Source: Paenibacillus sp. Root52
GTDB taxonomy: Bacteria > Bacillota > Bacilli > Paenibacillales > Paenibacillaceae
Assembly (NCBI RefSeq): GCF_001426865.1
Contig: NZ_LMFO01000023.1
Coordinates: 310,001-374,000 of the forward strand
Direction of reading: 5' to 3'
Length of the DNA stretch: 64,000 nucleotides
Positions 46,111-55,707 of the stretch are shown here, piece after piece. The notes under the pieces are model-generated. The model saw only the letters and a list, made by a program, of their open reading frames with translations. It searched no databases and was not told where the DNA came from. Position 1 is the stretch's first letter. Every line of letters starts with the position of its first letter. Made by a program: the position numbers and the translations under genes.

Positions 46111-48749
46111 TCCGGCATGTCACCCCCTCCTACACGGTAACTCTTCGCTGCCACACTTACGCCGTTAATGTTCGCAGCAACATCGTTGTAATTGACCATG
46201 ACCGTTTTTCCTTTTTCAAAAGTCGTCTGATAGACACCATCGCTCAGCTTCTCATGTTTCACAATAGTTTGATTCTGCACGTCGTTCAGGACATCGCTAA
46301 TCTGCTCGTACCGCTCGGCTGATTCCTGAATCCAGCGCCGATAATCTGCTGAATACAACTCGTCGAATCCAGTCATCTTAATGGCAGATGGATCCGCATA
46401 GAACCATGTGTAGTAAGGTGCTGATCCCGTTTCAATCGCTCGCAGCATCTGGACAAGAGAATACTGATCGTCAGCCATATTCCATGCTTTTCCCGCATAT
46501 TGGATGTAGCCGTGATATACCAGCTGGAAAAAGGGCACGGCTTCGTCGGTTATGTTAAAGCCGCTGTTACTCATAGGTGCATCGACAACATGCCGGGTGT
46601 AGGCACTTGCATACACATTGCCACCTTCCACAAGAAGTGACGCATCGGAATGATGCAGCTGCTCAAGCTGTTCGACTACAACCTTCTTCGCCTGCTCGCG
46701 ATTTACCACATTTGTACGATTGAAATCGGAGTTCAACTGATCGCCTAAATCTCGAAGGGACACCCCCGAAAGTCCTAGCCGTATATGATCTTGCATAAAT
46801 CCATCCACAATGCCAGGTACGGCTTGCGGGCTGACGACATATCCTGGTGAAGCCTCTTCATCCCGCGTAAATGTAGAGATCCGGTATGGGAACAACTGCG
46901 CAAGCTTGCCTGTAACTTGACGTGAAGCATATGATTTCTTGAACGCTTTAGCTTCTGGATACACCTCCAGAAAAGACACATCCGGGTAAAATCCGAAGCC
47001 ATTCTGCTCCGTGTAGGCCTGCAGGCTTTGCAAACCCTGAGCACCTCCTAGCTTCTTATCAACATCAATTGACTGAGGCATGTCGTGATGAATTCCTCCG
47101 TTAAACCACCCCGAGTAACGAAGCTGAATTTCGCTCACACCGTAGCTCTGCATCTCCTTCAAGATTTCCTGTGCTTCCTCAAAGGTTGTCAACGGCTCAT
47201 AGGCATTGTAGGGTATGCCCAGAAAGAACTTTTTCTTCGGAATACCGCCAATGAGTTCTACGTAAAACGGCAGTGCTGTGTCATCAGCCAAACGCGTCAG
47301 CTGCTTGTGCTCAACCAGATAATCCCGATACGTCGAAGCCATACCTGAATAGCTCGCATTGTCCGCACCCAGAAATTCAAAGACAACTGCCATCTCATTA
47401 TGAAAAGGCTGTGCCTGAAACCGTTTGACCGTGCTGGAACGCCATCCATTGGTGAGCGTAACTTCCTCCATACTGCTCAGCGTAAAGCTTGAATGCACCG
47501 TATTGTATTGATTCAATCTACCACTGATATCCGCCTCAACGGATGCGACCGCATCGCCTTTATCAATGATGGCTAAATACCCTTTGTTTCCGTAACTCAT
47601 GCCATACACAGGAATTCTAGCCTTCTGTTCCTTCTGAATCTGGGTGAGTTGATTAACAGCATGATCCCCACCATACAGGGTGGTGCTATACGGTGATGCA
47701 TGCGTCTTTTGGTTATTAAAATAAATCAGTGATCCTGATCCGTCCGGCACCAGACTGTATCCTTCTTCTGAAGGCCCGCTGGCACCGAAAAAAGGTAGCA
47801 GTGACAAGGATTGAATCTTCATGGAATCCGGATACTGGATACCGCCCTCAGGGATCGATACCCTCAGACGTCCATCTTCGAGTCGATAGTGCACTGGCAC
47901 GACGACATTCTCAAGCCCGCTCTCTCCCTCACCGTAGGCTTCCTTGTCAATCGCGATCTGCACCTCATCATAGTCAATGGATTCCAGAATTCGGGTTACT
48001 TTGGACAAACCAACACCTTTCAGAGACGAATCCCGTCTTTCGTAACGCTTGTTCTGCTCATCGTAACGAAAGCGCTTCTCTAACTCTTTCTGATCCTTTT
48101 CCTCCAGTTTCTCGAGGATTAAAGTCCTGAAACGTTCCTCGATAATATATTTGGGAATAGCTTCGATATCGCTATTGACTTCACCTAGCGTATACACGAT
48201 ATTAACGCCGTCTTCGACTTTTTCGATCTCAAACTGACCACTCTGAACACTATGTGTATAATTGTCGTATTTGAGCGCGTTGCCGGCGTTATCGTAATAC
48301 GTCAATTCGAGCTGTACATTCAGCTGGGACTTGTTATATCCGGTTGCGATGGCATCCTGTTCCCGATCCTGCGGATTGGAGAACCATATCTCACCATGCT
48401 GCTTATCGAGCGTCGCAATCTCTGTCGTTTCCGGCTGAAGATACAGAATCAGCTCTTCGTTTTCGGCGATAGCCTCCATACCATCAGGAACAGTTATTAC
48501 GTTGTGGCTTGCAGCTTGATTTGCCAGCTCTTTGGTTATGGATGGATCTGCGTCAGCCTGAATAGACTCTGTCGTCTTTTGCTCTGGTGATGCTTCTGTT
48601 TCGGCAACAGTGCTACGATGAGGTTGTTCAGACTCAACTGTTGTGGTCACCGCTCGTTCATAGACCGACTCTGCATAGTTGACATTTTGAGTCATTAACA
48701 AGCTGCCGATCATGATGGTTATGGCAAACATCGTACGACTTTTGTTCAC
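46107..48749 (-). CDS. DUF5696 secreted protein, glycoside-hydrolase-like barrel
   Basis: From GTG 48749 (AGGAGGTG upstream; 880 aa) a signal peptide (MFAITIMIGSLLMTQNVNYA) is followed by a Thr/Glu-rich linker, a beta-rich domain (about 75-330) and a barrel-like domain with GVSEIQLRYSGWFNGGIHHD, YPDVSFLEVYPEA and GVSLRDLGDQLNSDF. Acidic residues at strand ends resemble clan-type glycosidases. DUF5696 is widespread in Paenibacillus; no activity is established to my knowledge. It probably processes or holds glycans at the surface for the adjacent importers. Confidence 0.82.
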   Translation of the reverse strand: MNKSRTMFAITIMIGSLLMTQNVNYAESVYERAVTTTVESEQPHRSTVAETEASPEQKTTESIQADADPSITKELANQAASHNVITVPDGMEAIAENEELILYLQPETTEIATLDKQHGEIWFSNPQDREQDAIATGYNKSQLNVQLELTYYDNAGNALKYDNYTHSVQSGQFEIEKVEDGVNIVYTLGEVNSDIEAIPKYIIEERFRTLILEKLEEKDQKELEKRFRYDEQNKRYERRDSSLKGVGLSKVTRILESIDYDEVQIAIDKEAYGEGESGLENVVVPVHYRLEDGRLRVSIPEGGIQYPDSMKIQSLSLLPFFGASGPSEEGYSLVPDGSGSLIYFNNQKTHASPYSTTLYGGDHAVNQLTQIQKEQKARIPVYGMSYGNKGYLAIIDKGDAVASVEADISGRLNQYNTVHSSFTLSSMEEVTLTNGWRSSTVKRFQAQPFHNEMAVVFEFLGADNASYSGMASTYRDYLVEHKQLTRLADDTALPFYVELIGGIPKKKFFLGIPYNAYEPLTTFEEAQEILKEMQSYGVSEIQLRYSGWFNGGIHHDMPQSIDVDKKLGGAQGLQSLQAYTEQNGFGFYPDVSFLEVYPEAKAFKKSYASRQVTGKLAQLFPYRISTFTRDEEASPGYVVSPQAVPGIVDGFMQDHIRLGLSGVSLRDLGDQLNSDFNRTNVVNREQAKKVVVEQLEQLHHSDASLLVEGGNVYASAYTRHVVDAPMSNSGFNITDEAVPFFQLVYHGYIQYAGKAWNMADDQYSLVQMLRAIETGSAPYYTWFYADPSAIKMTGFDELYSADYRRWIQESAERYEQISDVLNDVQNQTIVKHEKLSDGVYQTTFEKGKTVMVNYNDVAANINGVSVAAKSYRVGGGDMPE

Positions 48750-48771
48750 CTCTGACACCTCCTTCCTTCTC

Positions 48772-49395
48772 CTATTTGCGCAGCGTGATCTCTTGATAGA
48801 GGGTGTACACAAAACTGATAATCTGTTGAATCAAGCTAAAGAAAAGCAGACCCAGAAAGATAACGATCCCCATAACAACCAGGGTGAGCAGCATCGTACT
48901 AATCGTTTTGATCACGGAATACTGATGTACCGTTTTGGTTCCTATAAAAAGCAGCCAGACAAACCAAATGACCCCTATTGAGTCAAATAAATAATAGAAA
49001 GAAGATTCACGCAGTGTAATCACATTACTCAGTAATATATTGGGAATGTTGATGAGAATAAGCGGGAGCATGGCATATCCCGTCGCGATCAGAATATCCC
49101 TGAACTTGCCTTCTCCGTCCATCAGCGTGGTCAGAGACCAATTGGAGATACACCAGAGCAGGAAGGGAAGAATGATGTACTTCAACTCATTGATACTGTT
49201 CAAAGAGAGTGGATCGTTGTCATTCACGACATATCCGGCGTACTGACGTTTCAGAATCATCGTTACGGTAACACCGAGCAGCACTAATAGCGCCACACGC
49301 AGCCTGCCTTTATTTTCATACTTCAGATCCCAGTATCCGTCGAATGGACGTACAGCGACATGTAGAGAGTATTTGATTTCCTTAATTAGCGACAT
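48772..49395 (-). CDS. YIP1 family membrane protein
   Basis: The 207-residue protein has five hydrophobic segments and the YIP1-type start (YSLHVAVRPFDGYWDLKYE, then VALLVLLGVTVTMIL). ATG 49395 with GAGAGGGGAG is chosen; it overlaps the end of the NHL-repeat gene by 14 bases. YIP1 proteins are found in several Paenibacillus carbohydrate clusters beside DUF5696; a scaffold or regulatory role in the membrane complex is a guess. Confidence 0.8.
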   Translation of the reverse strand: MSLIKEIKYSLHVAVRPFDGYWDLKYENKGRLRVALLVLLGVTVTMILKRQYAGYVVNDNDPLSLNSINELKYIILPFLLWCISNWSLTTLMDGEGKFRDILIATGYAMLPLILINIPNILLSNVITLRESSFYYLFDSIGVIWFVWLLFIGTKTVHQYSVIKTISTMLLTLVVMGIVIFLGLLFFSLIQQIISFVYTLYQEITLRK

Positions 49396-50821
49396 CTCGG
49401 GCTCCCCTCTCATTCCTCGATCTAGCGATTCGGCGCCAGATGATTAGGCTGACAAGCACTCCGATCGCCACCGTCATATAGATTCCGAAATATTCCCGCA
49501 TGTATTCTCTCCGATATTTCGCCAGAGCTCTGGAGTAATATTCCCGATCATTGCCAAGCTTCAGGTGGGTCATCGCTTCCTTGTACTTTCCTTCTCTCAG
49601 CATTGATTTGCCGATGCCTACATAGGCCATTTCATAGTTGGCGTCAAGTCGCAGCACCTCTTGCCACAACGTTGCAGCTTCCGAATGTTTGCCTGAGCTG
49701 TACAAACGATTGGCCTCGTTCACCAGGCCTCCAAATGTCGTCGGCTTGAATTCGGTGATCTGGCCAAGATCGCGATCCAGCACATAGATGGCGTCTCCGT
49801 AGCTTTCAATGGCTACCGGATTTTTGAATGTGCCTTTCTGATTACCTAGCTGACCAATCACATACAGTAAGTTGCCATCCTCGTTGTACGTAAACACACG
49901 CCCTCTCGTAGAATCGAGAGCACGGTAGACCCCATTGCCGGACACCTGAATATCAATGAAGGAGGAGCGATTAATACTCAAGTCCCCCACCGGGGCAAAT
50001 TCTCCGTTGACCCGAAGTACATCAATGCCGGAGGGATTCAATTTTTTTACCGCCGAAGCTGTGTTTTTGTCCGCTGTCGTTGTATAGATGAAACCGCCTT
50101 CATCAATATCTGCGTTATTGAACTCCAATGGAATAAAACGAATCATCTTTTCCCGCTGTTCCTTGGTGGACACGCTTTTCCAGAATAGATCAACCGGATC
50201 AAACTGCACACGATTCGTGCCCATAAACCCCGTAAAGCGCCCGTCACTATCGAATTCGATCAACCCTTCATAGACACCACGACCGACAACATAGATGCGC
50301 CCAGCCTTGTCAACGATCACTTTCCTGGGAAAATACTCAAATGTATCACTGATCACATCCGACTCCGGCGCACCAATGGCACGAACGAACGTACCGTCCG
50401 GATTCAGCTCCACGACTCGTCTGTTTTCGGTGTCGGCAACGTAAATCTGACCTGACTCCGTAACGAACAGCCCTTCAGGATTCAGAAAACTGTCCTCTTT
50501 GCCATCATGCTCAAAATGTTGGATGACTCGCATCGTTTCCCATTGATCGTTCAATACGACAATGCGTCCATTGCCTGAATCCAGGACGTAGAGCAAGCCA
50601 TTATGTGCAGCATACAAATCCAGTGGAGATTGCCATGCTCCCGTTCCGGCATCGTTACCCGTGATCACTCTGGAGGGGAGAAAAGCAATCGGAGACTTGA
50701 CCGAATTACCCCAGTAATTGTAGGTATAGCCCTCATACGGTGCCCCATAAGACACGTTATGTCCGAATCCGGAGATCAGCAGGGAAGCTGCCAGAACGAT
50801 TAGCCATGATCTTACTTTCAT
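49382..50821 (-). CDS. secreted NHL beta-propeller/TPR protein with C-terminal anchor
   Basis: A signal peptide (WLIVLAASLLISGFGHNVSYG) leads to a six-bladed NHL-type propeller (about 45-370; repeats such as GLLYVLDSGNGRIVVLNDQW and GQIYVADTENRRVVELNPDG), then a short TPR pair (about 375-440) and a C-terminal membrane helix (FGIYMTVAIGVLVSLIIW). The propeller faces outside, suited to bind glycans or partner proteins. GAGGGGGTGTTAGAG precedes ATG 50821. It lies between permease pair 1 and YIP1. Confidence 0.82.
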   Translation of the reverse strand: MKVRSWLIVLAASLLISGFGHNVSYGAPYEGYTYNYWGNSVKSPIAFLPSRVITGNDAGTGAWQSPLDLYAAHNGLLYVLDSGNGRIVVLNDQWETMRVIQHFEHDGKEDSFLNPEGLFVTESGQIYVADTENRRVVELNPDGTFVRAIGAPESDVISDTFEYFPRKVIVDKAGRIYVVGRGVYEGLIEFDSDGRFTGFMGTNRVQFDPVDLFWKSVSTKEQREKMIRFIPLEFNNADIDEGGFIYTTTADKNTASAVKKLNPSGIDVLRVNGEFAPVGDLSINRSSFIDIQVSGNGVYRALDSTRGRVFTYNEDGNLLYVIGQLGNQKGTFKNPVAIESYGDAIYVLDRDLGQITEFKPTTFGGLVNEANRLYSSGKHSEAATLWQEVLRLDANYEMAYVGIGKSMLREGKYKEAMTHLKLGNDREYYSRALAKYRREYMREYFGIYMTVAIGVLVSLIIWRRIARSRNERGARDVAN

Positions 50822-50838
50822 CTCTAACACCCCCTCAC

Positions 50839-51702
50839 TTAGTCCTTCATGCCGGATGAGGCCATTGTTTGGATGACTTGGCTCTGAGATAATACAAACG
50901 TCACGATCGGCACCGTCATCATGATGACAGCAACGGCAGCACCCACACCCGCACGAGCTATTCCCCCCTGAACAATCTGTCCCATGGCATAATGCATCGT
51001 TTTGAGCTGCTCACTGTAGATAAAGCTACCGCCATCCGTTCCCCACAACATCTGCATCATTAAAATCAGCAGCGTTAACCACGCAGGTTTGACAAGTGGC
51101 ATAACTACCTGAAAGAAAATCCGATATTCGCTGGCTCCATCCATTTTTGCCGCCTCCAGGAGCGCATCCGGTATTTGCTCCATAAACTGCTTCATCAAGT
51201 ACAGACCCAGCGGATAAGCGAAGGCGGGAATAATCATGGCCTGATAGGAATCGAGCCAGCCTAACGTGGACATGATCATGTAATTGGGAATAGCCGTTAC
51301 ATGCGGCGAGAACATCAGAGACAACACGATGATCGTGAACAGGATTTTGTGCCCGCGGAACTTGTATTTAGCTAGTGGATAAGCCGCCGCAGAGGCTAGC
51401 ATAATATGTCCGAACGTGCCTGCCGCAGTGATAAACACCGTGTTGAAAATATATCTTGAGAATGGAACCCATGAATTTTTCATCACCTGAAATAGATCTG
51501 AAAAATTCTCAAACGTCGGATTCCGGACAAACAGCGTTGGTGGGAAAATAAAAAGTTCATCCAACGGCTTAAACGCATTATTGATCACATAGATAAGCGG
51601 AATGACCATAAACGCACCAAATCCGCCGAGCAAAAGGAAAAGCAAGATATCGACCTGCCAGGACCTGTTGATTTTCCTTTTCATACGCAAGGCCATCTTC
51701 AT
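50839..51702 (-). CDS. carbohydrate ABC permease, first pair (MalG type)
   Basis: The 287-residue permease has six helices and the EAA loop LEAAKMDGASEYRIFFQVVMP. GTGGGGGAATAGCAG precedes ATG 51702, 3 bases after the stop of its partner. It forms the first of two permease pairs in the cluster. Confidence 0.9.
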   Translation of the reverse strand: MKMALRMKRKINRSWQVDILLFLLLGGFGAFMVIPLIYVINNAFKPLDELFIFPPTLFVRNPTFENFSDLFQVMKNSWVPFSRYIFNTVFITAAGTFGHIMLASAAAYPLAKYKFRGHKILFTIIVLSLMFSPHVTAIPNYMIMSTLGWLDSYQAMIIPAFAYPLGLYLMKQFMEQIPDALLEAAKMDGASEYRIFFQVVMPLVKPAWLTLLILMMQMLWGTDGGSFIYSEQLKTMHYAMGQIVQGGIARAGVGAAVAVIMMTVPIVTFVLSQSQVIQTMASSGMKD

Positions 51703-51705
51703 CTG

Positions 51706-52671
51706 CTATTCCCCCACTCTCTTTAACAGCTTTTGAACAAGCAGGTTGGAACCGAGCATCAGACTGAACAGCACCGTTGCAATGGCAGAAGCATAGCCCA
51801 TCTCGAATCGGATCGTTCCGTAATCCATCAAGTGAGTAACTATCGTATGCGCTCCGTACTGTACGCTCGGGAAACCTGCCAACGCAGTAGCCACTTCTGC
51901 AACGGCCAGGGATGAGGTAATCTGGATCACAGCTCCGAACATGAGCTGCGGACGCATCGAAGGCAAAGTAATATACCACAGCTCCTGCCAACGATTTTGA
52001 ACCCCGTCGATGCTTCCTGCTTCATACAAGGTGCGATCCACGGTTTGCAAACCGGCAATGAACGCAAGAAAACTGGTTCCAAGACTGAGCCATAGCTGTA
52101 CAAGCATAATGATCGCAAGCATGTATTTGGGATTCTGTAGCCACAGGATTGGCTCATAAATGATGCCTATTTTCATCAGGAACCCGTTCATAATGCCGTA
52201 CGAATCTCCAGAGAAAATAATTTGCCAAATAAAAAACACATTGCCTGAAATGGACGGTGCAAAAAAGATCAGTGTCATGAAGGCTCTCACCTTTGGATTC
52301 AGCTCATTAATAAGCCAGGCAAATACAAAGCAGGCAATGTAGCTAATTGGACCGGTGATCACCGAGAAAATAATTGTATTTTTAAGACCGATCAGAAACA
52401 CATCATCATTCCAGAGCAGCTTGGAGTAGTTCTCCCAACCAACCCACTCTGGAAACTCCAGCATGTTGAAATTGGTGAAGCTGAAGAAGGTGGAGATCAT
52501 GACTGGAAACACGGTAAACAAGAAGAATAACAACATGTAGGGTGAAAGAAGTATATAGAGATGCTTATCCCGCTTTATATCTCTCCTAAAGAGTTCCCAC
52601 TTCCCGGGTAAGCCGGCAGGCGTACGTTTGGGCTGAGAACCGGTTTTGGTCACCATATTAGCCTTCTGCAA
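51706..52671 (-). CDS. sugar ABC permease, first pair (MalF type)
   Basis: The 321-residue permease has LSPYMLLFFLFTVFPVMIST as first helix and the EAA loop YEAGSIDGVQNRWQELWYIT (with G in place of the second A). TTG 52671 is the likely start, 5 bases after GGGAGGGA; the next ATG is too far from it. It lies 12 bases after the large binding-protein gene. Confidence 0.88.
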   Translation of the reverse strand: MQKANMVTKTGSQPKRTPAGLPGKWELFRRDIKRDKHLYILLSPYMLLFFLFTVFPVMISTFFSFTNFNMLEFPEWVGWENYSKLLWNDDVFLIGLKNTIIFSVITGPISYIACFVFAWLINELNPKVRAFMTLIFFAPSISGNVFFIWQIIFSGDSYGIMNGFLMKIGIIYEPILWLQNPKYMLAIIMLVQLWLSLGTSFLAFIAGLQTVDRTLYEAGSIDGVQNRWQELWYITLPSMRPQLMFGAVIQITSSLAVAEVATALAGFPSVQYGAHTIVTHLMDYGTIRFEMGYASAIATVLFSLMLGSNLLVQKLLKRVGE

Positions 52672-52683
52672 AAGAGTCCCTCC

Positions 52684-55596
52684 CTAGTGCATTCCGTCCA
52701 ATTTAAACTCTTTTCGTTTCTCCTGAATTTCGTAGTTAATTTCCTGCACATAATCGTATAAGGCATCGGTGGAATTCGTCCCGTTATTGACGACCTCACG
52801 CAGAGCATTGTCCAGATGCCGACCCGTAAAATAACCTCCCGGAACCTCCGGAACACCCTGAAGCCATTCCCATTGTTCTTCGAGACTTCGATAATCGCGG
52901 ACAGGCCAAGGTAACTCCTGTAACGCTTCAATATTCGCCGTTGGATACCGCGCCGCCGCCCCCATCAGACCTTCCATTTCACGTCCGAAACGAACCTGTG
53001 CATCCTTGCTGACCCACCACTTCATAAATTCCCAGGCCGCATCCTTATGCTTCGATTGCTTAAGCATAACGGTTGCCGTACCTCCACTCGCGACATCTCG
53101 TTTGATACTTCCGTCTTGCTGCTTGAGGCCGGGAACCGGAATGAACTCCCATAACCCCTTGATCTCGGGCGCAGATACGGACAGATAGTTATAAAAGGTG
53201 TAATCCATAATACCTATAGGCATTTCTCCGGTTCTAAAGCGCATTGGAAAATCGAAGGTGAGTGGCAGCTTGTAACTGGTATAGAAATTCGTCCACTCCT
53301 TGAACGCCTCCAGCCCCGTTTCCGTATCCATACCGCTTTTGGAGCCATTGTCCAAATAAAACGAACCGCCCATCTGGTACAGCAGCATGGCATATGCCCG
53401 GTTCACTTCCAATACGGGTACACCTGTCGTTTGAGCAAGCGGCAAAGCCATTTCCATATTATGCTTCTGTAGCACCGGGATCATGGCGTAGACGTCCTCC
53501 CATGTCTGCGGCGGCTCCAGATCAAGCTGTTCCAAAATATCCTTCCGGTAAAATAACATATTGAATATTTGTTGCTCCGGCAGTGCAAATACTTGATCCT
53601 CATAGTTATAGGGAACCATCGCACTATCCCTGAACTGCCTAATTAACTCGTCATAGCCGGGATACTCGGACAGATCTTCTGCCGCGTTCCGCATTCCGAA
53701 GTTGACAGGCACATCATTTCCGACCTGCATGGCCACATCCGGCCCCTCTCCTGCCAGGGAAGCACGCAGCAAAACATCCGCATTCACCAGCTTGAGGTTC
53801 ACACTAATTCCCGTCAGCGGTGTAAACGTATCGTCAATCATGGCCTTCAACACCTGAGCCTGATCCCGGCCTGTACCAATCCATACCGTGACTGACTTGT
53901 CTTCATCAGATGTGCTGCCAATGGTGTCATAATCCTCGAAAAATGAATGGAAAAAAGACGAGATTTCGTGTCCAACTTTTCGGAAGGACGAATCATTTGC
54001 TTTCGGCAGTTTCTCATCAGGTGAAGCGAGCAACAGATAGTCAATTTCCAGTGGCTGTTCGCGCACCTCCAGAAGCCATGAGCCGACACTGCCTACATTG
54101 ATTTTGAATTGACCAAGCCGCTTCTGCACGGTTTCCGGCTTGTCGGCTAGATCGGCCAGTTGATAGGCTGTTTTAGTCAATATCGCGGTCTTATCACTTT
54201 TTTCCCCCGTTAAACGAATTAACTCTTCAGATACGGCATTTAGAATGTCACTTTGTTCGCGAAACACCTTCACCATGTCTGGAATCTGCTTCTCTAATTG
54301 ATAATCCCGATAGGGGTCAGGTACGTTACCTGTGATCATCAGAATTTTGCGATACATCGCATTGATATCGAGCACACTGGCTTCCACCTGACGGATCAGA
54401 GGCGCAATCGCTCCCAGACTGACCTCAAGCTGCAATTCATGTTTTCCTTCGGTCAAATAAAATAAGTAGGGTTCGTCCTCGCTGCCAAGCATATTCATCT
54501 GCCAATTCGAGTCATAGAAGAACGGAATTTGCATCATTTCACGGAAGGGAACCTTATTGTCGATCTGCAGCGAACGGGTGGAATAGATCCCCCTCAGCAG
54601 TTCCTGCCTACCTTTGATCGCAATCTTGTATAGTCCATCCTCCGGCACATCCATTTCCCATGCAATCCATTGTCCTGGCACACGCCAGTTGTTTCCGCCG
54701 ATGGTGTTCATTCTGATTTTGGATACATCGTACGGTTCTGTGGATGTGCTTGATCGATCAGTGATTGGATACAACGTTGGTGATGACTTGTACTTGGCAT
54801 GCTCACCTTGAACTTTGATCAAGTGTCCACTGGTTTCCGTATATCCCTGTCTCTCATACTCCTGCTTCACTTCTGCATAGGATATCGGTTCTTCATACTG
54901 GTGTAGCCTAATCGAATCAATAACCATAGGCTCCCGGGTGGACACAAGCGTCAATGAGTGTTTGCCTGCAGAAAAATAAAACTGGTAAGGCTCCTCATAA
55001 TAGCCCTCCTTGTCTCTCAGAAGAGATTCTTGCCACATCGGTGCCTCCGTCTGACGTGGGCGCAGGTCGTTACCTCTGTTATCTTGTTCGATCTCGGATT
55101 TCTCGTTGACCCATACACGATGAAAACTCAGATTACGTGCGCTATTAAAAGGCAACTTGCCATCGATCCATAGTTCACGTTCTATTGCGGAACTTTTACC
55201 CTGGATCGGGTAATAACGCAAAGTCATGTGATACATGCCCGATTCAGGAACATCCACTTCCCATTGCACTGAACCGCTCTCCTCTGTTCTTATGAACTTG
55301 CCAGTCTCGCCACCAAGCTCCGTGACCATCTTCGGTTCCATTCCTTCCGCAGCTGTGTAGTCAGCTCCGCGAATAACAATTTCCCTGGAAGGCTGCTTCT
55401 CGTTCTGGAATTGCTGCAAATAATAATCGTAGCTACCCTCAGAAGCAGATTCAGAGATTGGCATCACACGGCTCGGATCTGATGTTCGATTCCCGGACTT
55501 TGCATTGCCGCTTGCACCGGAACTGGATATCGTGTACACCATGACGAGGATTAGCATAACGACGATAAGCGTCACTCGGGATAATGTAAACTTCAC
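52684..55596 (-). CDS. membrane-anchored sugar-binding protein with N-terminal carbohydrate-binding-like domains
   Basis: At 970 aa it is twice the size of a normal binding protein. An uncleaved-looking N-terminal helix (VTLIVVMLILVMVYTISSSG) without lipobox is followed by two beta-sandwich repeats resembling CBM35/CBM6 (about 70-245 and 275-420; SGMYHMTLRYYPI and DGLYKIAIKGRQ), a helical linker (430-560), and an extracellular solute-binding domain (about 575-930; VTVWIGTGRDQAQVLKAMID). GTG 55596 follows AAAGGGGGGCATCGG. It may catch polymer chains and hand them to the permeases. Confidence 0.85.
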   Translation of the reverse strand: MKFTLSRVTLIVVMLILVMVYTISSSGASGNAKSGNRTSDPSRVMPISESASEGSYDYYLQQFQNEKQPSREIVIRGADYTAAEGMEPKMVTELGGETGKFIRTEESGSVQWEVDVPESGMYHMTLRYYPIQGKSSAIERELWIDGKLPFNSARNLSFHRVWVNEKSEIEQDNRGNDLRPRQTEAPMWQESLLRDKEGYYEEPYQFYFSAGKHSLTLVSTREPMVIDSIRLHQYEEPISYAEVKQEYERQGYTETSGHLIKVQGEHAKYKSSPTLYPITDRSSTSTEPYDVSKIRMNTIGGNNWRVPGQWIAWEMDVPEDGLYKIAIKGRQELLRGIYSTRSLQIDNKVPFREMMQIPFFYDSNWQMNMLGSEDEPYLFYLTEGKHELQLEVSLGAIAPLIRQVEASVLDINAMYRKILMITGNVPDPYRDYQLEKQIPDMVKVFREQSDILNAVSEELIRLTGEKSDKTAILTKTAYQLADLADKPETVQKRLGQFKINVGSVGSWLLEVREQPLEIDYLLLASPDEKLPKANDSSFRKVGHEISSFFHSFFEDYDTIGSTSDEDKSVTVWIGTGRDQAQVLKAMIDDTFTPLTGISVNLKLVNADVLLRASLAGEGPDVAMQVGNDVPVNFGMRNAAEDLSEYPGYDELIRQFRDSAMVPYNYEDQVFALPEQQIFNMLFYRKDILEQLDLEPPQTWEDVYAMIPVLQKHNMEMALPLAQTTGVPVLEVNRAYAMLLYQMGGSFYLDNGSKSGMDTETGLEAFKEWTNFYTSYKLPLTFDFPMRFRTGEMPIGIMDYTFYNYLSVSAPEIKGLWEFIPVPGLKQQDGSIKRDVASGGTATVMLKQSKHKDAAWEFMKWWVSKDAQVRFGREMEGLMGAAARYPTANIEALQELPWPVRDYRSLEEQWEWLQGVPEVPGGYFTGRHLDNALREVVNNGTNSTDALYDYVQEINYEIQEKRKEFKLDGMH

Positions 55597-55707
55597 CCGA
55601 TGCCCCCCTTTAGCAGACTGTAGTGAATTAGATAGACGGCCCGCATATCGATTTTGGGATGAAATCAGAAATGAGGCCGTCCTGTTTGTTAACGCAGATT
55701 TCTCGAA

